Position numbers and translations under genes: made by a program
Shown: positions 48,150 to 57,782 of the stretch, piece by piece
Layout of the letters: every line of letters starts with the position of its first letter
Numbering within the stretch: the first letter of the stretch is position 1
Notes under the pieces: generated by a model
What the model saw: only the letters and a program-made list of their open reading frames with translations
Told to the model about the DNA's origin: nothing
Databases searched by the model: none
From: an uncultured Armatimonadota bacterium
GTDB taxonomy: Bacteria > Armatimonadota > Fimbriimonadia > Fimbriimonadales > Fimbriimonadaceae
DNA: 64,000 nt
Assembly: GCA_903833215.1 (NCBI GenBank)
Contig: CAILEM010000164.1
Location: forward strand, 44,915 to 108,914
Reading direction: 5' to 3'

Positions 48150-49442
48150 CTACTTGTTAACCACGCCCTTTATCTTGGGCAGCGGATAGACATTTCCATA
48201 ACCAGGATCGGGGCGGAATCGAGTCAATCCAGCAGACTCACCGAGGTGAGAATACTTAAATCGTCGCGTGCTGCGCGTTTGCACCTTGCCTGCGTGCTCG
48301 ACAGTTTCAGATTCCATGCTATCGATCAAGTGGTTGTCCCTTCGCACAAACAGGGAGACCTTTAGGGACCAAGATGTGATCTCTAGGATGTCGGCTGTCG
48401 TTCCCACTGAACCGACCAAGCGAACGGTCGCACCTTTCGGAAAGAGGTCCGCAAACGGCCCTTTGTGAGCAACGATCCGCCGGATAATCGGGTCAACTTC
48501 ACAGCCAACCGCCGTAACATATTCCGACAGAATCACGCGCATCGCCTTTCCTCGATAGAACTTGCCCGTTTTGCCGTTCTTGATCGTCAACGTGCTGCCA
48601 TCGTAGGCCCACATAAATCGAGATCGGTTCTCCCGAAGCCTTTTGCCTGCGATTAAGAGAGTGCTGTGTCCATCCACATCCGAATCGACATCAATCGTGC
48701 CGTTCTGCAGGGCAGAATAGGCGCGGAGCATCTTCTCTGAGATCGATTTCGCTTCCTTGGTTACGTACTTTGGAGGCGCCTCTTTCTGAGTAAACGCAGT
48801 GACTGACCGGGCGTCTGCAGGGACATTCAGGACCGTCTTAGATCCAGGGCGAAAATCGAAATTCCAATGGAACCAAGCGGCCTTGTCCTTGTAACTAACT
48901 TCGTGCAGCAAAGGCTTCGCGCCGATGAAACGGAACATCGTTGACGACCCCTTGGGAAGCCGCTGAACCGTCAGCACATCGCCTGAATGGCTCGTTCGCC
49001 AATCCGGGAACCTCTTGAATGCCGAGAAGAAGGTCTGCATGTCTCCCGGATTCAACGCAAGACTCACAGAAACATCGAGTCTTCCCAACTGGCTCGAAAT
49101 TCGCTCGGCGGCGCTCGACCGGGCGTTGACCGTTCGCTGAATTCGCTCGTTCGCAACCGCATCGTAGGCGATCAGTTTGCTTCCCTTCACCAAATACGTA
49201 CGATCACTGCGGTCCAAACCTTCAGCGGCCGGTTCGCGGACACGCAACATCGCGTCTGGACCATTCACTGCCAAATCGTATTGCGTTTCTTGTCTCTTGC
49301 CAGCAGTGGCGCCTTCCACATCAATATGAACGGAGTAGGTTCGGAGCTTGCTGTGGTTGGCCACACACGCGTCAAAGAGCGTGGGAGGCTTAAGTTGACC
49401 AATACCGAGTGCCGCAATGAGCAGGATCATCCGCGCAACCAT
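48150..49442 (-). CDS. Exported protein with two LolA/DUF2092-like domains
   Basis: A 430-residue protein. The N-terminus (MILLIAALGIGQL) is signal-like. Two similar halves follow (about 20-220 and 235-420), each starting with a helix and the pattern LRTYSVHIDVEG or ALQNGTIDVDSDVDG, and then strands such as SRFMWAYDGSTLTIKNGKTGKFY. Both look like the half-barrel of LolA-type lipoprotein carriers or DUF2092 proteins. It probably binds a lipid or lipoprotein in the periplasm. The assignment is based on fold-like pattern only. Confidence 0.6.
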   Translation of the reverse strand: MVARMILLIAALGIGQLKPPTLFDACVANHSKLRTYSVHIDVEGATAGKRQETQYDLAVNGPDAMLRVREPAAEGLDRSDRTYLVKGSKLIAYDAVANERIQRTVNARSSAAERISSQLGRLDVSVSLALNPGDMQTFFSAFKRFPDWRTSHSGDVLTVQRLPKGSSTMFRFIGAKPLLHEVSYKDKAAWFHWNFDFRPGSKTVLNVPADARSVTAFTQKEAPPKYVTKEAKSISEKMLRAYSALQNGTIDVDSDVDGHSTLLIAGKRLRENRSRFMWAYDGSTLTIKNGKTGKFYRGKAMRVILSEYVTAVGCEVDPIIRRIVAHKGPFADLFPKGATVRLVGSVGTTADILEITSWSLKVSLFVRRDNHLIDSMESETVEHAGKVQTRSTRRFKYSHLGESAGLTRFRPDPGYGNVYPLPKIKGVVNK

Positions 49443-49450
49443 ACCCGGTC

Positions 49451-49456
49451 AAGATA
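49451..49456 (-). promoter_or_regulatory. TATCTT hexamer 8 nt before the LolA-like ATG
   Basis: On the minus strand TATCTT and the spacer GACCGGGT precede the ATG. The longest spacing of the set; no -35 is evident. Confidence 0.35.
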
Positions 49457-49484
49457 AAATGTCGATGTCATATCCACCCAATGA

Positions 49485-50324
49485 TTAGTGCCGTCCAAGT
49501 CCTGCAGGAGTTCGATTCTTTCCAAGAAATCCGGCCAATGCGATGATTGTCACCAAATACGGCAATGCCGCCCACAGCTCGGTGGGAACATGCACGCCCA
49601 AGATTGCGGTGCCCTGAAGCTGAACCTGGATCGCACTGAAAAACCCGAATGCCAGGCAAGCTAGCAAAGCTGGCACCGCTCGCCATCCCCCAAGAATAAG
49701 CGCGGCGAGGGCAATATAGCCTCGACCCGCCGTCATATTGTCTGTGAACACTCCCGTGTAGGCAACGAGTTCAACACCGGCGATTCCGGTGAATACTCCA
49801 GTTGCCAACAGACCAAAGAAGCGCACTCGAATGGGCTGAACCCCCATCAGGCGTGCCTTGTCTGGGTCACTTCCGACCGCAAGCAAGCGAAGCCCACCCT
49901 TAGTTTGGCGAGCGTAAAACAAGAGCAGCACAGGGGCCACGAAGGCAATCGTATAGAAGAACCAAGATGGCAAGCTTGGAAGGTTGCCTTTCCGCGCTTC
50001 ATCTCCAAACTTCAGGAACAGAAAGTTTGTTCCGCCGGCTGCAACAGCGTTGATCGCCATGCCTGAAATAACGTGATCAATTCGGTAAACCTGAGTGACC
50101 AACCAATGCAACAGGCTCATGGATGTCGCCGCAACAATTGCGATGAGCAAGCCCCCAACCGGTCCGAATTTTGGTGCGGCCAAAGCGTCGACGCAAGCTG
50201 CGGTAAGCATCATGCCCTCAAGCGCGATGTTGATAACACCACCGCGTTCGCTGGTAAACCCACCCATTGCGGCGAGGATCAGCGGTGCCGAGAGCGCAAT
50301 GGTAAGCATCAAAAGGTTAAGCAA
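49485..50324 (-). CDS. Nucleoside-type ABC transporter permease (YufQ/NupQ-like)
   Basis: A 279-residue integral membrane protein with eight to nine hydrophobic helices. The early block GGFTSERGGVINIALEGMML and DHVISGMAINAVAAGGTNFL are characteristic of BPD-type permeases that pair with the YufP type. GVQPIRVRFFGLLATGVFTGIAG is the coupling-helix region. It is the last gene of the ABC operon and overlaps the previous permease gene by 8 bp. Confidence 0.92.
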   Translation of the reverse strand: MLNLLMLTIALSAPLILAAMGGFTSERGGVINIALEGMMLTAACVDALAAPKFGPVGGLLIAIVAATSMSLLHWLVTQVYRIDHVISGMAINAVAAGGTNFLFLKFGDEARKGNLPSLPSWFFYTIAFVAPVLLLFYARQTKGGLRLLAVGSDPDKARLMGVQPIRVRFFGLLATGVFTGIAGVELVAYTGVFTDNMTAGRGYIALAALILGGWRAVPALLACLAFGFFSAIQVQLQGTAILGVHVPTELWAALPYLVTIIALAGFLGKNRTPAGLGRH

Positions 50325-51312
50325 CAGTGTTCACCTTCCGATAACGAATGACGGCCGCGATGAGGATGAGGAATCCCAACACGACGGTGGTAATGCCTTT
50401 CGGCACTCCATCTACCTGAAGGGCAGTTCCACCCTTGCTTAGGATGCCAAATAGCAGGCTGGCAGGAAGGACAGCAAAGGCGTTGGTACCTGCCAGTAGT
50501 GCCACACCGAGTGCGTCGAAACCATATCCGGGCGAGAATCCCGAGTAGAACCTGCCTTCGTATGCAAGCACTTGGACCGCCCCAGCCAACCCGCCGATCG
50601 CACCCGAAACGAGCATCGCCATGAGAGTCACTCGCTGGGTCGAGATGCCCGCGAACTTCGCCGCCGTCGGATTGGCACCAACCGCCTGCAGTTCGTATCC
50701 CGCGACCGTCTTCTTCAACCACAAAGCCAGCCCGATCGCGACGACAACCCCAAGGATCAGGGCACAGTTGGCTTGCACAGGTGGGTGATTATAAACCCAT
50801 GGCATTCGGGTTGCCGCATCCACCGTTGGTGTAGCGGTGTCCTGAGAAGTCTTGTCTTTCATCGGCCCTGAAACCAACGCGCTCGTCAGGTAGAGCGCGA
50901 CGTTGTTCAGCATGATGGTCGTAATGACTTCGTGGCCGTTTCGATACGCTTTGATCAATCCTGCAGGTAATGCCCAGAGAGCTCCCGCGATCATTCCGAC
51001 AATCAAACCAAGAATCATCCCAAGGGCGTTTGGAATTCTGAGCGCGACAAAGGTACATGCGACGGCACCCATGATCAATTGCCCCTCGACACCGATGTTG
51101 AACAAGCCAGCCCGCAGAGCGATGAATACGGCCAGCCCTGCAATCAGCAATGGCGTGGTTTCGCGCAAGGTGCCAGCGATGGCGGCTGGCGAACCGAGGC
51201 TGCCATGAATCAAAGTCTGTACAGCAACGATCGGACTTTCATGGGCCACGAGGAGCGCACCCGCGAGGATCGCTAGAGCACCTGTGACCAGCGCGATGAC
51301 TCGCCAGATCAA
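50317..51312 (-). CDS. Nucleoside-type ABC transporter permease (YufP/NupP-like)
   Basis: A 331-residue permease with about nine hydrophobic segments. Marker stretches are ALRAGLFNIGVEGQLIMGA, GHEVITTIMLNNVALYL, and GANPTAAKFAGISTQRVTL as the coupling helix. The first helix follows directly after the start. It overlaps the ATP-binding gene by 4 bp and the next permease gene by 8 bp, so the transporter subunits are made together. Confidence 0.92.
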   Translation of the reverse strand: MIWRVIALVTGALAILAGALLVAHESPIVAVQTLIHGSLGSPAAIAGTLRETTPLLIAGLAVFIALRAGLFNIGVEGQLIMGAVACTFVALRIPNALGMILGLIVGMIAGALWALPAGLIKAYRNGHEVITTIMLNNVALYLTSALVSGPMKDKTSQDTATPTVDAATRMPWVYNHPPVQANCALILGVVVAIGLALWLKKTVAGYELQAVGANPTAAKFAGISTQRVTLMAMLVSGAIGGLAGAVQVLAYEGRFYSGFSPGYGFDALGVALLAGTNAFAVLPASLLFGILSKGGTALQVDGVPKGITTVVLGFLILIAAVIRYRKVNTVA

Positions 51313-52808
51313 TGGGCACCAACCATGAGACGCCCAATGGCATCACGATCTTTGGATTGACCATCGAGCGGCTCCAAAAGCTTTCCGCCGTTCATCGCGA
51401 CCAAACGGTCACATTGCTCCAAGAGTTCATCGAGGTCAAAACTCACGACCAAGGCAGCAGCACCTTCGGCACATGCCGCACGAATCCCATCATAAACCTG
51501 TTGGGTGCCCTTCAAATCGAGTCCACGGGCTGGTTGAAAAGCGAGAAGCAATTTGGGTGCCAAGCAAAGGGCGCGTGCAGCAACAAAGCGCTGCTGGTTT
51601 CCACCTGATAGACTCGCCATCGGCAAATTCAACCCGCCATGCTTGGTACTAAATCGCTCGGCAATCTTCTGCGCCATGGCGTGGCGGGCTGTGGAATCCA
51701 CCGTCCCTCCCTTGGCAAAGGGACTGAGCCGTTGGAGACCGAGGGCCGCATTTTCGTCAAGGGACCATTCTTCAACGACTCCTTCCTCATGGCGATCCTC
51801 CGCAATAACTCGCACACCCTGCTCAATGCGATCGGCGGCAGAGAGACCGGCAAAGTCAACCCCATCCAATGTGATGTTGCCTTCAGTAGGTTTCACCAAA
51901 CCGGCTATAGCATGGAAAAGCTCGCGTTGGCCACTACCATCCACACCTGCAATTCCAAGTATTTCGCCTGACCGGACGCTGACCCCGATACCCTTGAGCG
52001 CGAGATCTCCCCGAGAGCCCTTCACCGAAAGATCCGTAATTTGGAGGGCAGTCTTCCCGTCACTGATTTGTCGATGGGTCGTCGGTTTATCCAACGCACC
52101 TCCCACGATGAGTTGAGCTAGCTCCGAACCTGTCGTGTCTGCAACCGCCTTTTCATCAATTCGCTTGCCACCCCTCAGGATCGTGACCCGATTGCAGTGT
52201 TCAAGCACTTCGGGCAGCCGGTGCGTGACCAGAATGATCGTGGCTCCGTCGGCGGCGAGGCGATCCAGACTCTCAAACAGGGCCGACGCATCTGCGGGTG
52301 ACAGCATTGCCGTCGGCTCGTCAAGAATCATGATCCTTGCTTCGCGCCACAGTAGTTTCAAAATCTCTAGTTTCTGGGCACCAGCAGGGCTAAGAGTCGA
52401 GGCATCGCTGTTCCAATCGAACTGAAATCCCATCCGCTTGGCGAGTGCTTCGGCACGTTGGGCGGCAGCCTTGATATTCAGGATGGTGCCACCCTCTGCT
52501 CCAAGGATAAGGTTCTGCAGACACGTCAGCGCTGGAATGATCCCGTAGTGTTGGCTGACCATCCCAACTCCAGCTTGAATCGCTTCGCGAGAAGAGCCGA
52601 AGCGGACAGGTTTGCCGTCAAGTTCAAGGCTGCCCTCATCGGCGTGCAATGCCCCATAGAGCACCCGCATGAGCGTCGTCTTCCCCGCGCCATTCTCACC
52701 GACAACGGCATGGATGCCACCTGCGGCAACATCAAGATCAACGGAGTCCAAGGCCGTCACTGCGCCAAAGCACTTGGTGATTCCCTTCATCCGGACGGCA
52801 AAACTCAC
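51309..52808 (-). CDS. ABC transporter ATP-binding protein with two nucleotide-binding domains (YufO/NupO-like)
   Basis: A 499-residue fused ATPase. Domain 1 has Walker A GENGAGKTTLMRVLYG, and Walker B IMILDEPTAMLSP. Domain 2 has a degenerate Walker A (GIAGVDGSGQRELFHAIAG) but a clear signature LSGGNQQRFVAAR, and Walker B reads LLLAFQPARGLD with Gln for Glu. This asymmetry is usual for carbohydrate/nucleoside-type ABC ATPases. The GTG start overlaps the stop of the dehydrogenase gene (GTGA). The expected BMP-type substrate-binding lipoprotein is not present in the operon. Confidence 0.94.
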   Translation of the reverse strand: MSFAVRMKGITKCFGAVTALDSVDLDVAAGGIHAVVGENGAGKTTLMRVLYGALHADEGSLELDGKPVRFGSSREAIQAGVGMVSQHYGIIPALTCLQNLILGAEGGTILNIKAAAQRAEALAKRMGFQFDWNSDASTLSPAGAQKLEILKLLWREARIMILDEPTAMLSPADASALFESLDRLAADGATIILVTHRLPEVLEHCNRVTILRGGKRIDEKAVADTTGSELAQLIVGGALDKPTTHRQISDGKTALQITDLSVKGSRGDLALKGIGVSVRSGEILGIAGVDGSGQRELFHAIAGLVKPTEGNITLDGVDFAGLSAADRIEQGVRVIAEDRHEEGVVEEWSLDENAALGLQRLSPFAKGGTVDSTARHAMAQKIAERFSTKHGGLNLPMASLSGGNQQRFVAARALCLAPKLLLAFQPARGLDLKGTQQVYDGIRAACAEGAAALVVSFDLDELLEQCDRLVAMNGGKLLEPLDGQSKDRDAIGRLMVGAH

Positions 52809-53677
52809 TCGCTGGCACCCATTGCCAACAGAGTTTCGTAGAGCACGGCCGTCGTAAGTTCGCCCAAGCCTGCTCCGCTGGAAATATTCAAGAGCGACTG
52901 AACAAGTTGAGTGCCGGGGACAGCTGCGTCAATATCGTTTGCAGCCTCAACACAGTAAACGAAGTCCTTAAGCTGATTGCTGATGCTAAAGCCGGGAGTC
53001 CAATCCTCGCTCAAAATTCTGGGACCGTAATTCTCAAATGCCCAGCTTCCTGCCGCTCCGCCGCCAACCAGTTCGCGCGTTTGAGCTAGGTCCAAGCCTG
53101 CTTTCTTGGCGAAGCTCATGGATTCACAGAGTGCCAGCAAAGCTCCTCCGACAGCAATCTGGTTGACCATCTTCATCATCTGGCCCGCTCCAGTATCGCC
53201 GACGCGTTCCGCACGCTTTGCGTAGGCTTGCAGGTAAGGCATCGCCTCGTCCACATCCGCTTCGGATCCACCGCAGAAAATGGTGAGTTGCCCCTTTTGG
53301 GCGCCCATGCTTCCACCCGTAATCGGGGCATCGACAAAGCGAAATCCCTGCTCCGTAAGCTTGGCTCCAACCTCTACGGATGCCTGAGGGGCGATTGTCG
53401 AATGGTCTACAAAAAGAGTGCCTGGCTTAGCGCGCTTCGTCAGAGATTCCAAGCATTGGGTGACGTCTTCGGAACGTGTGACGCACAGGAACACGATATC
53501 GCAGGACTCGCCGAGAGACTCAAGATCTGCCGAAACTAGGGCACCTTTCTCGATGACAGGCTGTGCCTTGCTCGCCGTCCGATTCCAAACAAGGACTTCA
53601 TATCCTTTGGAAGCAAGGTGTCCAGCCATCGGCCCACCCATCACACCTAGGCCAACGAATCCAAGAGTCTTAGACAC
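52805..53677 (-). CDS. NAD(P)-dependent beta-hydroxyacid dehydrogenase (3-hydroxyisobutyrate dehydrogenase family)
   Basis: A 290-residue oxidoreductase. The Rossmann motif is GFVGLGVMGGPMAGHLASKG, the substrate-binding signature is DAPITGGSMGAQKG, and the catalytic Lys is in GAGQMMKMVNQ. The GTG at 53677 gives the usual family length; a 40-residue upstream extension lacks any motif. The substrate could be 3-hydroxyisobutyrate, tartronate semialdehyde or gamma-hydroxybutyrate. It is coupled to the ABC ATPase gene by a GTGA overlap, which is an unusual pairing. Confidence 0.92.
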   Translation of the reverse strand: MSKTLGFVGLGVMGGPMAGHLASKGYEVLVWNRTASKAQPVIEKGALVSADLESLGESCDIVFLCVTRSEDVTQCLESLTKRAKPGTLFVDHSTIAPQASVEVGAKLTEQGFRFVDAPITGGSMGAQKGQLTIFCGGSEADVDEAMPYLQAYAKRAERVGDTGAGQMMKMVNQIAVGGALLALCESMSFAKKAGLDLAQTRELVGGGAAGSWAFENYGPRILSEDWTPGFSISNQLKDFVYCVEAANDIDAAVPGTQLVQSLLNISSGAGLGELTTAVLYETLLAMGASE

Positions 53678-53684
53678 GGGTTCA

Positions 53685-53690
53685 AGGGTA
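53685..53690 (-). promoter_or_regulatory. TACCCT hexamer 7 nt before the dehydrogenase GTG
   Basis: It lies in the 49-bp gap between hisD and the dehydrogenase gene, so it could give the transporter operon its own leaderless start. Confidence 0.35.
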
Positions 53691-53726
53691 CCGCAACCAT
53701 CCCTTATGGGGCGACTTCCAAACCAG

Positions 53727-55028
53727 CTAAGGATTGAGCCGAATTGACGCACCACGTCCATGGATGGGAAACGACTCCATTTCCCCGAATGCCTCAATCA
53801 CAGGAATCAAGCCTTTCAACTGATCAAAGCTTAAGTTACTCACGCTCTGAATCTTCAAGAAATCCAGCACGTTGACTGGGCTGCCAAAACGAGCGGCACC
53901 TCTTGTGGGCAATGTGTGAGACGGCCCCACAACAAAATCACCCGCGCTTTCAGGCGTGTAGTCCCCTAACAAAATGCAGCCTGCATTCTGAATTCTTTCC
54001 ACGTGCGACTCAGGATCTTTGACAGACAACGTAAGGTGCTCGGGGGCGATGGCGTTGACGATCTCAATCGCCTGCACCATGTCCCGGGCGACAAAAACGC
54101 AGCTTTCGTCAGCCAGCGCTTTCCGCATCGAGATCTCCCGTGAGGAACCCGTGAGATGCCTCTCAACGGCATCGAGCACGCTTTGGAGCTTTACGACGTC
54201 AGTAGAAATCAGAAAGGCAGCATTGTCGTCGCTGTGCTCGATTTGGGTGAGTAGGTCGAGGGCAGCGTATTCTGAATTCGCCGTCTCATCGACCAGCACA
54301 CAGACCTCGCTCGGCCCTGCATAGCCGTCTAGACCAACTCGCCCCCAAAGTTGCCTTTTGGCCTCGTTTACGAAGCGATTACCAGGTCCAACGATCTTGT
54401 CAACTCTCGAAATGGACTCGGTGCCAAGTGCTAAGGCTGCGATTGCGGCGGCACCGCCAACCTTGTACGCCCTATCAACACCAGCCAGTTTTAGGGCGAC
54501 AAGGACAGCCGGAGCCAAGGTGCCGTCCGGACGAGCTGGCGTGGTAACAAACCGCTGTTGCACCCCCGCCACTCGGGCCGGAATCGAATTCATGAGAACA
54601 GAGCTCGGATAGGTCGCCTTTCCACCGGGAACATAAACCCCCACAGTTTGAAGCGGCAAAACACGCTGACCAATCCCTTCCCGTCGCCAGCCAAAACACC
54701 CGTCTTGTGCTTCCAAACCTTCGGTGAAATGCGCTAACTGCAGTTCGTGAAATTGCTCAATCCGTGCCATCGCCTTTTCAAGCGCGACGGCGTACGTTGT
54801 TTCGAGGTAGGCACCCTCAAGTTCCTCGTCCGAAACCAGCAGCGACGTGAGGCCGGGCGCATCGTATTTTTGACCGCTCTCTAGAAGCGCCAAGTCGCCG
54901 CGTGTGCGTACGTCCTCAATGATCTCGGCAACAATCTTCTCGGTTGCCAAATCACGCCCAATTTGCCTTCCGTGAAGGAAGGCAAAGGGATCTTCGGTGC
55001 GTGCGTCAATGACGCGGCATAGGCTCAT
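53727..55028 (-). CDS. hisD: Histidinol dehydrogenase
   Basis: A 433-residue zinc enzyme for the last two oxidations of histidine synthesis. Key segments are VGPGNRFVNEAKRQLWGRVG, DGYAGPSEVCVLVDE, QIEHSDDNAAFLIS, APEHLTL and GDYTPESAGDFVVGPSHTLP, which supply the NAD, zinc and catalytic His residues. Length is normal. It begins 4 bp after gltX. No other his gene lies in the window, so this is a dispersed pathway gene. Confidence 0.97.
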   Translation of the reverse strand: MSLCRVIDARTEDPFAFLHGRQIGRDLATEKIVAEIIEDVRTRGDLALLESGQKYDAPGLTSLLVSDEELEGAYLETTYAVALEKAMARIEQFHELQLAHFTEGLEAQDGCFGWRREGIGQRVLPLQTVGVYVPGGKATYPSSVLMNSIPARVAGVQQRFVTTPARPDGTLAPAVLVALKLAGVDRAYKVGGAAAIAALALGTESISRVDKIVGPGNRFVNEAKRQLWGRVGLDGYAGPSEVCVLVDETANSEYAALDLLTQIEHSDDNAAFLISTDVVKLQSVLDAVERHLTGSSREISMRKALADESCVFVARDMVQAIEIVNAIAPEHLTLSVKDPESHVERIQNAGCILLGDYTPESAGDFVVGPSHTLPTRGAARFGSPVNVLDFLKIQSVSNLSFDQLKGLIPVIEAFGEMESFPIHGRGASIRLNP

Positions 55029-55032
55029 CAGG

Positions 55033-56580
55033 CTATTTCAGCATCTCCTTCGCTCTTAGAAGGCGTGCCTTGATTCGAGCAGGGCCAAGAACCGCCATCA
55101 GTTCAAACAAACCTGGTCCCGTCGGTTTCCCTGTGAGGGCAACTCGGGTGGGGTGGACGATTGGCCCGAGCTTCTCGATTTGATGGGTCACCTGAAATTC
55201 CTTCAGTGCGTTCTCGTAGTCGACAGGATCCGAGCCGTCAATGAATGTCGTCCCACAACCGGCGATAAGGGTGTCGAAAAGCTGGCCAACATGCGCCTGA
55301 CCAAACCACTTCTCAACGGCCTTCGGATCCATCTCGGGCAGTTCAGCAAAGAAGAACGCGCAAGCTTCCCCAAAGTCAGCAAGAGTCTGAACTCTCTGTT
55401 GCTCAAGCTTGATAACCTCCAGCGCGTAGGGCTTATCCTTCTCGATGGCACGATCAAGATCCAAAAGCGCCTTCTCAATCTTCTTCGGATCCACCTTTGG
55501 ATCGTCGGAAACCAACTGATTAAAGTAGTCAAGCGTGTAGGGAGTCCGCAGATAGTCGGTGATCTCATCCAAAAGAGCAAATGGCTCCATCGCGCGAATG
55601 GCGAGGCCATTGAGCCATTTCAGCTTCTCGAAATCGAACTTGCCGGGTGACGGTTGCACCCCACTGATGTCGAAGGCGTCGACAAGTTCCTGCTCCGACA
55701 TCGCCTCACGATCATCTCCAGGTGACCAACCGATGAGTGCGATAAAGTTCTTGAGCGGCCCAGCCATAAAGCCTTGGGCTGCGTAATCCAACACTCGCGT
55801 CGCGCCGTGGCGCTTTGAGAGCTTCTTTCCATCGAGACCGACGATGAGTGGACAGTGGACAAACACGGGACGGTTCCAACCGAACGCATCAAATAGCGCG
55901 GCATGCTTGGGTGCCGACGATAACCACTCCTCCCCGCGAATGATGTGGGTGATATCCATCAGGTGGTCATCGACCATGGAAGCGAAGTGGTAAGTCGGCA
56001 TCCCATCTGCCTTAATCAAGACGGGATCGTCGATGGTGTTACTGTCCCACTCGACGCGACCACGAACGGCATCATGGATGCTGATCGTGATGTCTCGAGG
56101 AATTCGCTGTCGAATAACGTAGGGCTTGCCTTCTGCTTCAGCTGCGGCGACCTGCTCCGCTGTCGCATCTCGCCAAACGCCGCCGTAGTAGCCTGTTGAC
56201 TGCTTATTGATTGTCTGGATCTCGCGCATCTCCTCAAGCTCCTGAGGAGTGTCGAACGCCTTGTAGGCGTGACCGAGCGACATCAGCTTCTCGATCCACG
56301 GCTGATAGACGCCAGCTTCCTTGCGCTCGCTCTGACGGTAAGGAGCATTGGGGCCTCCGATGTGAGGTCCCTCGTCGAACTCGATACCAACCCACTTAAG
56401 GGTTGAGATGAACTCGGCCTCGGATTCAGGAGAATAGCGCGTTCGATCTGTGTCTTCGATTCGCAGGATGAGAACACCATGATGGTGCCTCGCAAACAAA
56501 GACTTGAACAGTGCGTCTCTCAACGCACCGACATGAAGCATGCCAGTTGGACTTGGCGCGAATCGAACACGTACGGACAT
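55033..56580 (-). CDS. gltX: Glutamyl-tRNA synthetase
   Basis: A 515-residue class I synthetase. The HIGH motif appears as PSPTGMLHVGALRDALF, ILRIEDTDRTRYS is the conserved acidic block, and the KMSKS loop is GKKLSKRHGATRV. Length is within the usual range of discriminating or non-discriminating bacterial enzymes; the two cannot be told apart here. It is followed 4 bp later by hisD and preceded 35 bp upstream by the ABC-2 exporter genes. Confidence 0.97.
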   Translation of the reverse strand: MSVRVRFAPSPTGMLHVGALRDALFKSLFARHHHGVLILRIEDTDRTRYSPESEAEFISTLKWVGIEFDEGPHIGGPNAPYRQSERKEAGVYQPWIEKLMSLGHAYKAFDTPQELEEMREIQTINKQSTGYYGGVWRDATAEQVAAAEAEGKPYVIRQRIPRDITISIHDAVRGRVEWDSNTIDDPVLIKADGMPTYHFASMVDDHLMDITHIIRGEEWLSSAPKHAALFDAFGWNRPVFVHCPLIVGLDGKKLSKRHGATRVLDYAAQGFMAGPLKNFIALIGWSPGDDREAMSEQELVDAFDISGVQPSPGKFDFEKLKWLNGLAIRAMEPFALLDEITDYLRTPYTLDYFNQLVSDDPKVDPKKIEKALLDLDRAIEKDKPYALEVIKLEQQRVQTLADFGEACAFFFAELPEMDPKAVEKWFGQAHVGQLFDTLIAGCGTTFIDGSDPVDYENALKEFQVTHQIEKLGPIVHPTRVALTGKPTGPGLFELMAVLGPARIKARLLRAKEMLK

Positions 56581-56615
56581 GCCTATAAGGGTACCGCCCT
56601 GCCCGGGCGGTTCCT

Positions 56616-57779
56616 CTAGCCAGCCTCAGGTTCCCAACTGATTCTCTTGAGGGCTATGACGGCGAATACGACTGAGAACGCCAGGAGCACGGCTACCGAT
56701 TGAAGCGCTTCCGTGAGGCCACCGCCCCTCCAAATCATGTCATCAAACCCATTAATTGCCCACGTGACAGGGATGGCTTTTGAAATCGTCTGCATAAACT
56801 GCGGCAAAAAGTCCATGGGAAACCAAGCTCCGCCTAGCATGCTCATTCCTAGGACGGCCAGGGTCGATAGCCCTCGGCTTTGCTGGGCGTTCTTGCCGAG
56901 AGAGGCAACAAGTAATCCAAATGTCGACGTCATCACGGCAGCAGCGAGTGCGATCAACGCAAACCCGACGTAGCACTCGGCTTGAGGCTTGATCCTGAAA
57001 TGAAACAGTAAGAACCCGGCACCGTATACTCCGACGAGGATTGCCATCGCCCGAATTGTCGAGCTCACTGCCTTTCCTAAGACGAACATCCAGGGCGAAA
57101 CTGGAGATGCACGCAGCCGCCTCCAAATCCCCATCTTTCGCTCGATCATGATTGTCATCGCCGCTTCAATCGCCCAGAAGAGAAGGCCCTGAAGCCCCAT
57201 ACCGGCAAAGGCATGGGCGGCCATGCTGGTCGCGGGGCTCTTATCACTGGTCTGAAATTCGGACTTCACCTTGAAAGGCATCTGATCGTCTTGCGATGGT
57301 GCCATCGAGCCGAATACGACCCCAGGCAGAACTTGCATGGTTGTGCGCATCACGGTTCCCTGCACCATTCCAGCTTGCAGTGCGCGCGTCGGATCAGTGA
57401 GAAATCGATACTCAGGTGCCGCCGTATGAGCTGTCATCGCTGACGCCGCGTTCTTGCCAAAGTCGGGTGGAATGACGACTGCAATCGCAATGTCGCCGTG
57501 CCGGACCATGGAGGTAGCAGTCTTTTCGTCGTCCTCGGTGATCTTTACGGAGTCGCTCTTTTGGAGCTTTGCCACGAACGCCCTGGAGAAAGTTGACTTG
57601 TCCTGGTCAACAACAGACATTGACACTTTCTTGGGTTCTCCCGAACTGCCTTGAGACATCAAGAAACCGATGAAGCAGGCGAGAATGATCGGTATCGAGA
57701 ATGAGATGATCATCGACCGGCGATCCGCCACGAAGATTCGGAGGTCCTTGCGGACGAGTTCAGAAAGCAGTTTCAACAT
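56616..57779 (-). CDS. ABC-2 type transporter permease
   Basis: A 387-residue membrane protein. The first transmembrane helix (SMIISFSIPIILACFIGFLM) is followed by a large extracytoplasmic domain of about 150 residues, and then five helices in the C-terminal half (LFWAIEAAMTIMIERKMG, MLGGAWFPMDFLPQFMQTI). This is the ABC2_membrane_3 layout typical of exporters such as YhaP or YbhS. It starts 3 bp after the ATPase gene. The substrate is unknown; drug or sodium export is possible. Confidence 0.92.
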   Translation of the reverse strand: MLKLLSELVRKDLRIFVADRRSMIISFSIPIILACFIGFLMSQGSSGEPKKVSMSVVDQDKSTFSRAFVAKLQKSDSVKITEDDEKTATSMVRHGDIAIAVVIPPDFGKNAASAMTAHTAAPEYRFLTDPTRALQAGMVQGTVMRTTMQVLPGVVFGSMAPSQDDQMPFKVKSEFQTSDKSPATSMAAHAFAGMGLQGLLFWAIEAAMTIMIERKMGIWRRLRASPVSPWMFVLGKAVSSTIRAMAILVGVYGAGFLLFHFRIKPQAECYVGFALIALAAAVMTSTFGLLVASLGKNAQQSRGLSTLAVLGMSMLGGAWFPMDFLPQFMQTISKAIPVTWAINGFDDMIWRGGGLTEALQSVAVLLAFSVVFAVIALKRISWEPEAG

Positions 57780-57782
57780 GTC

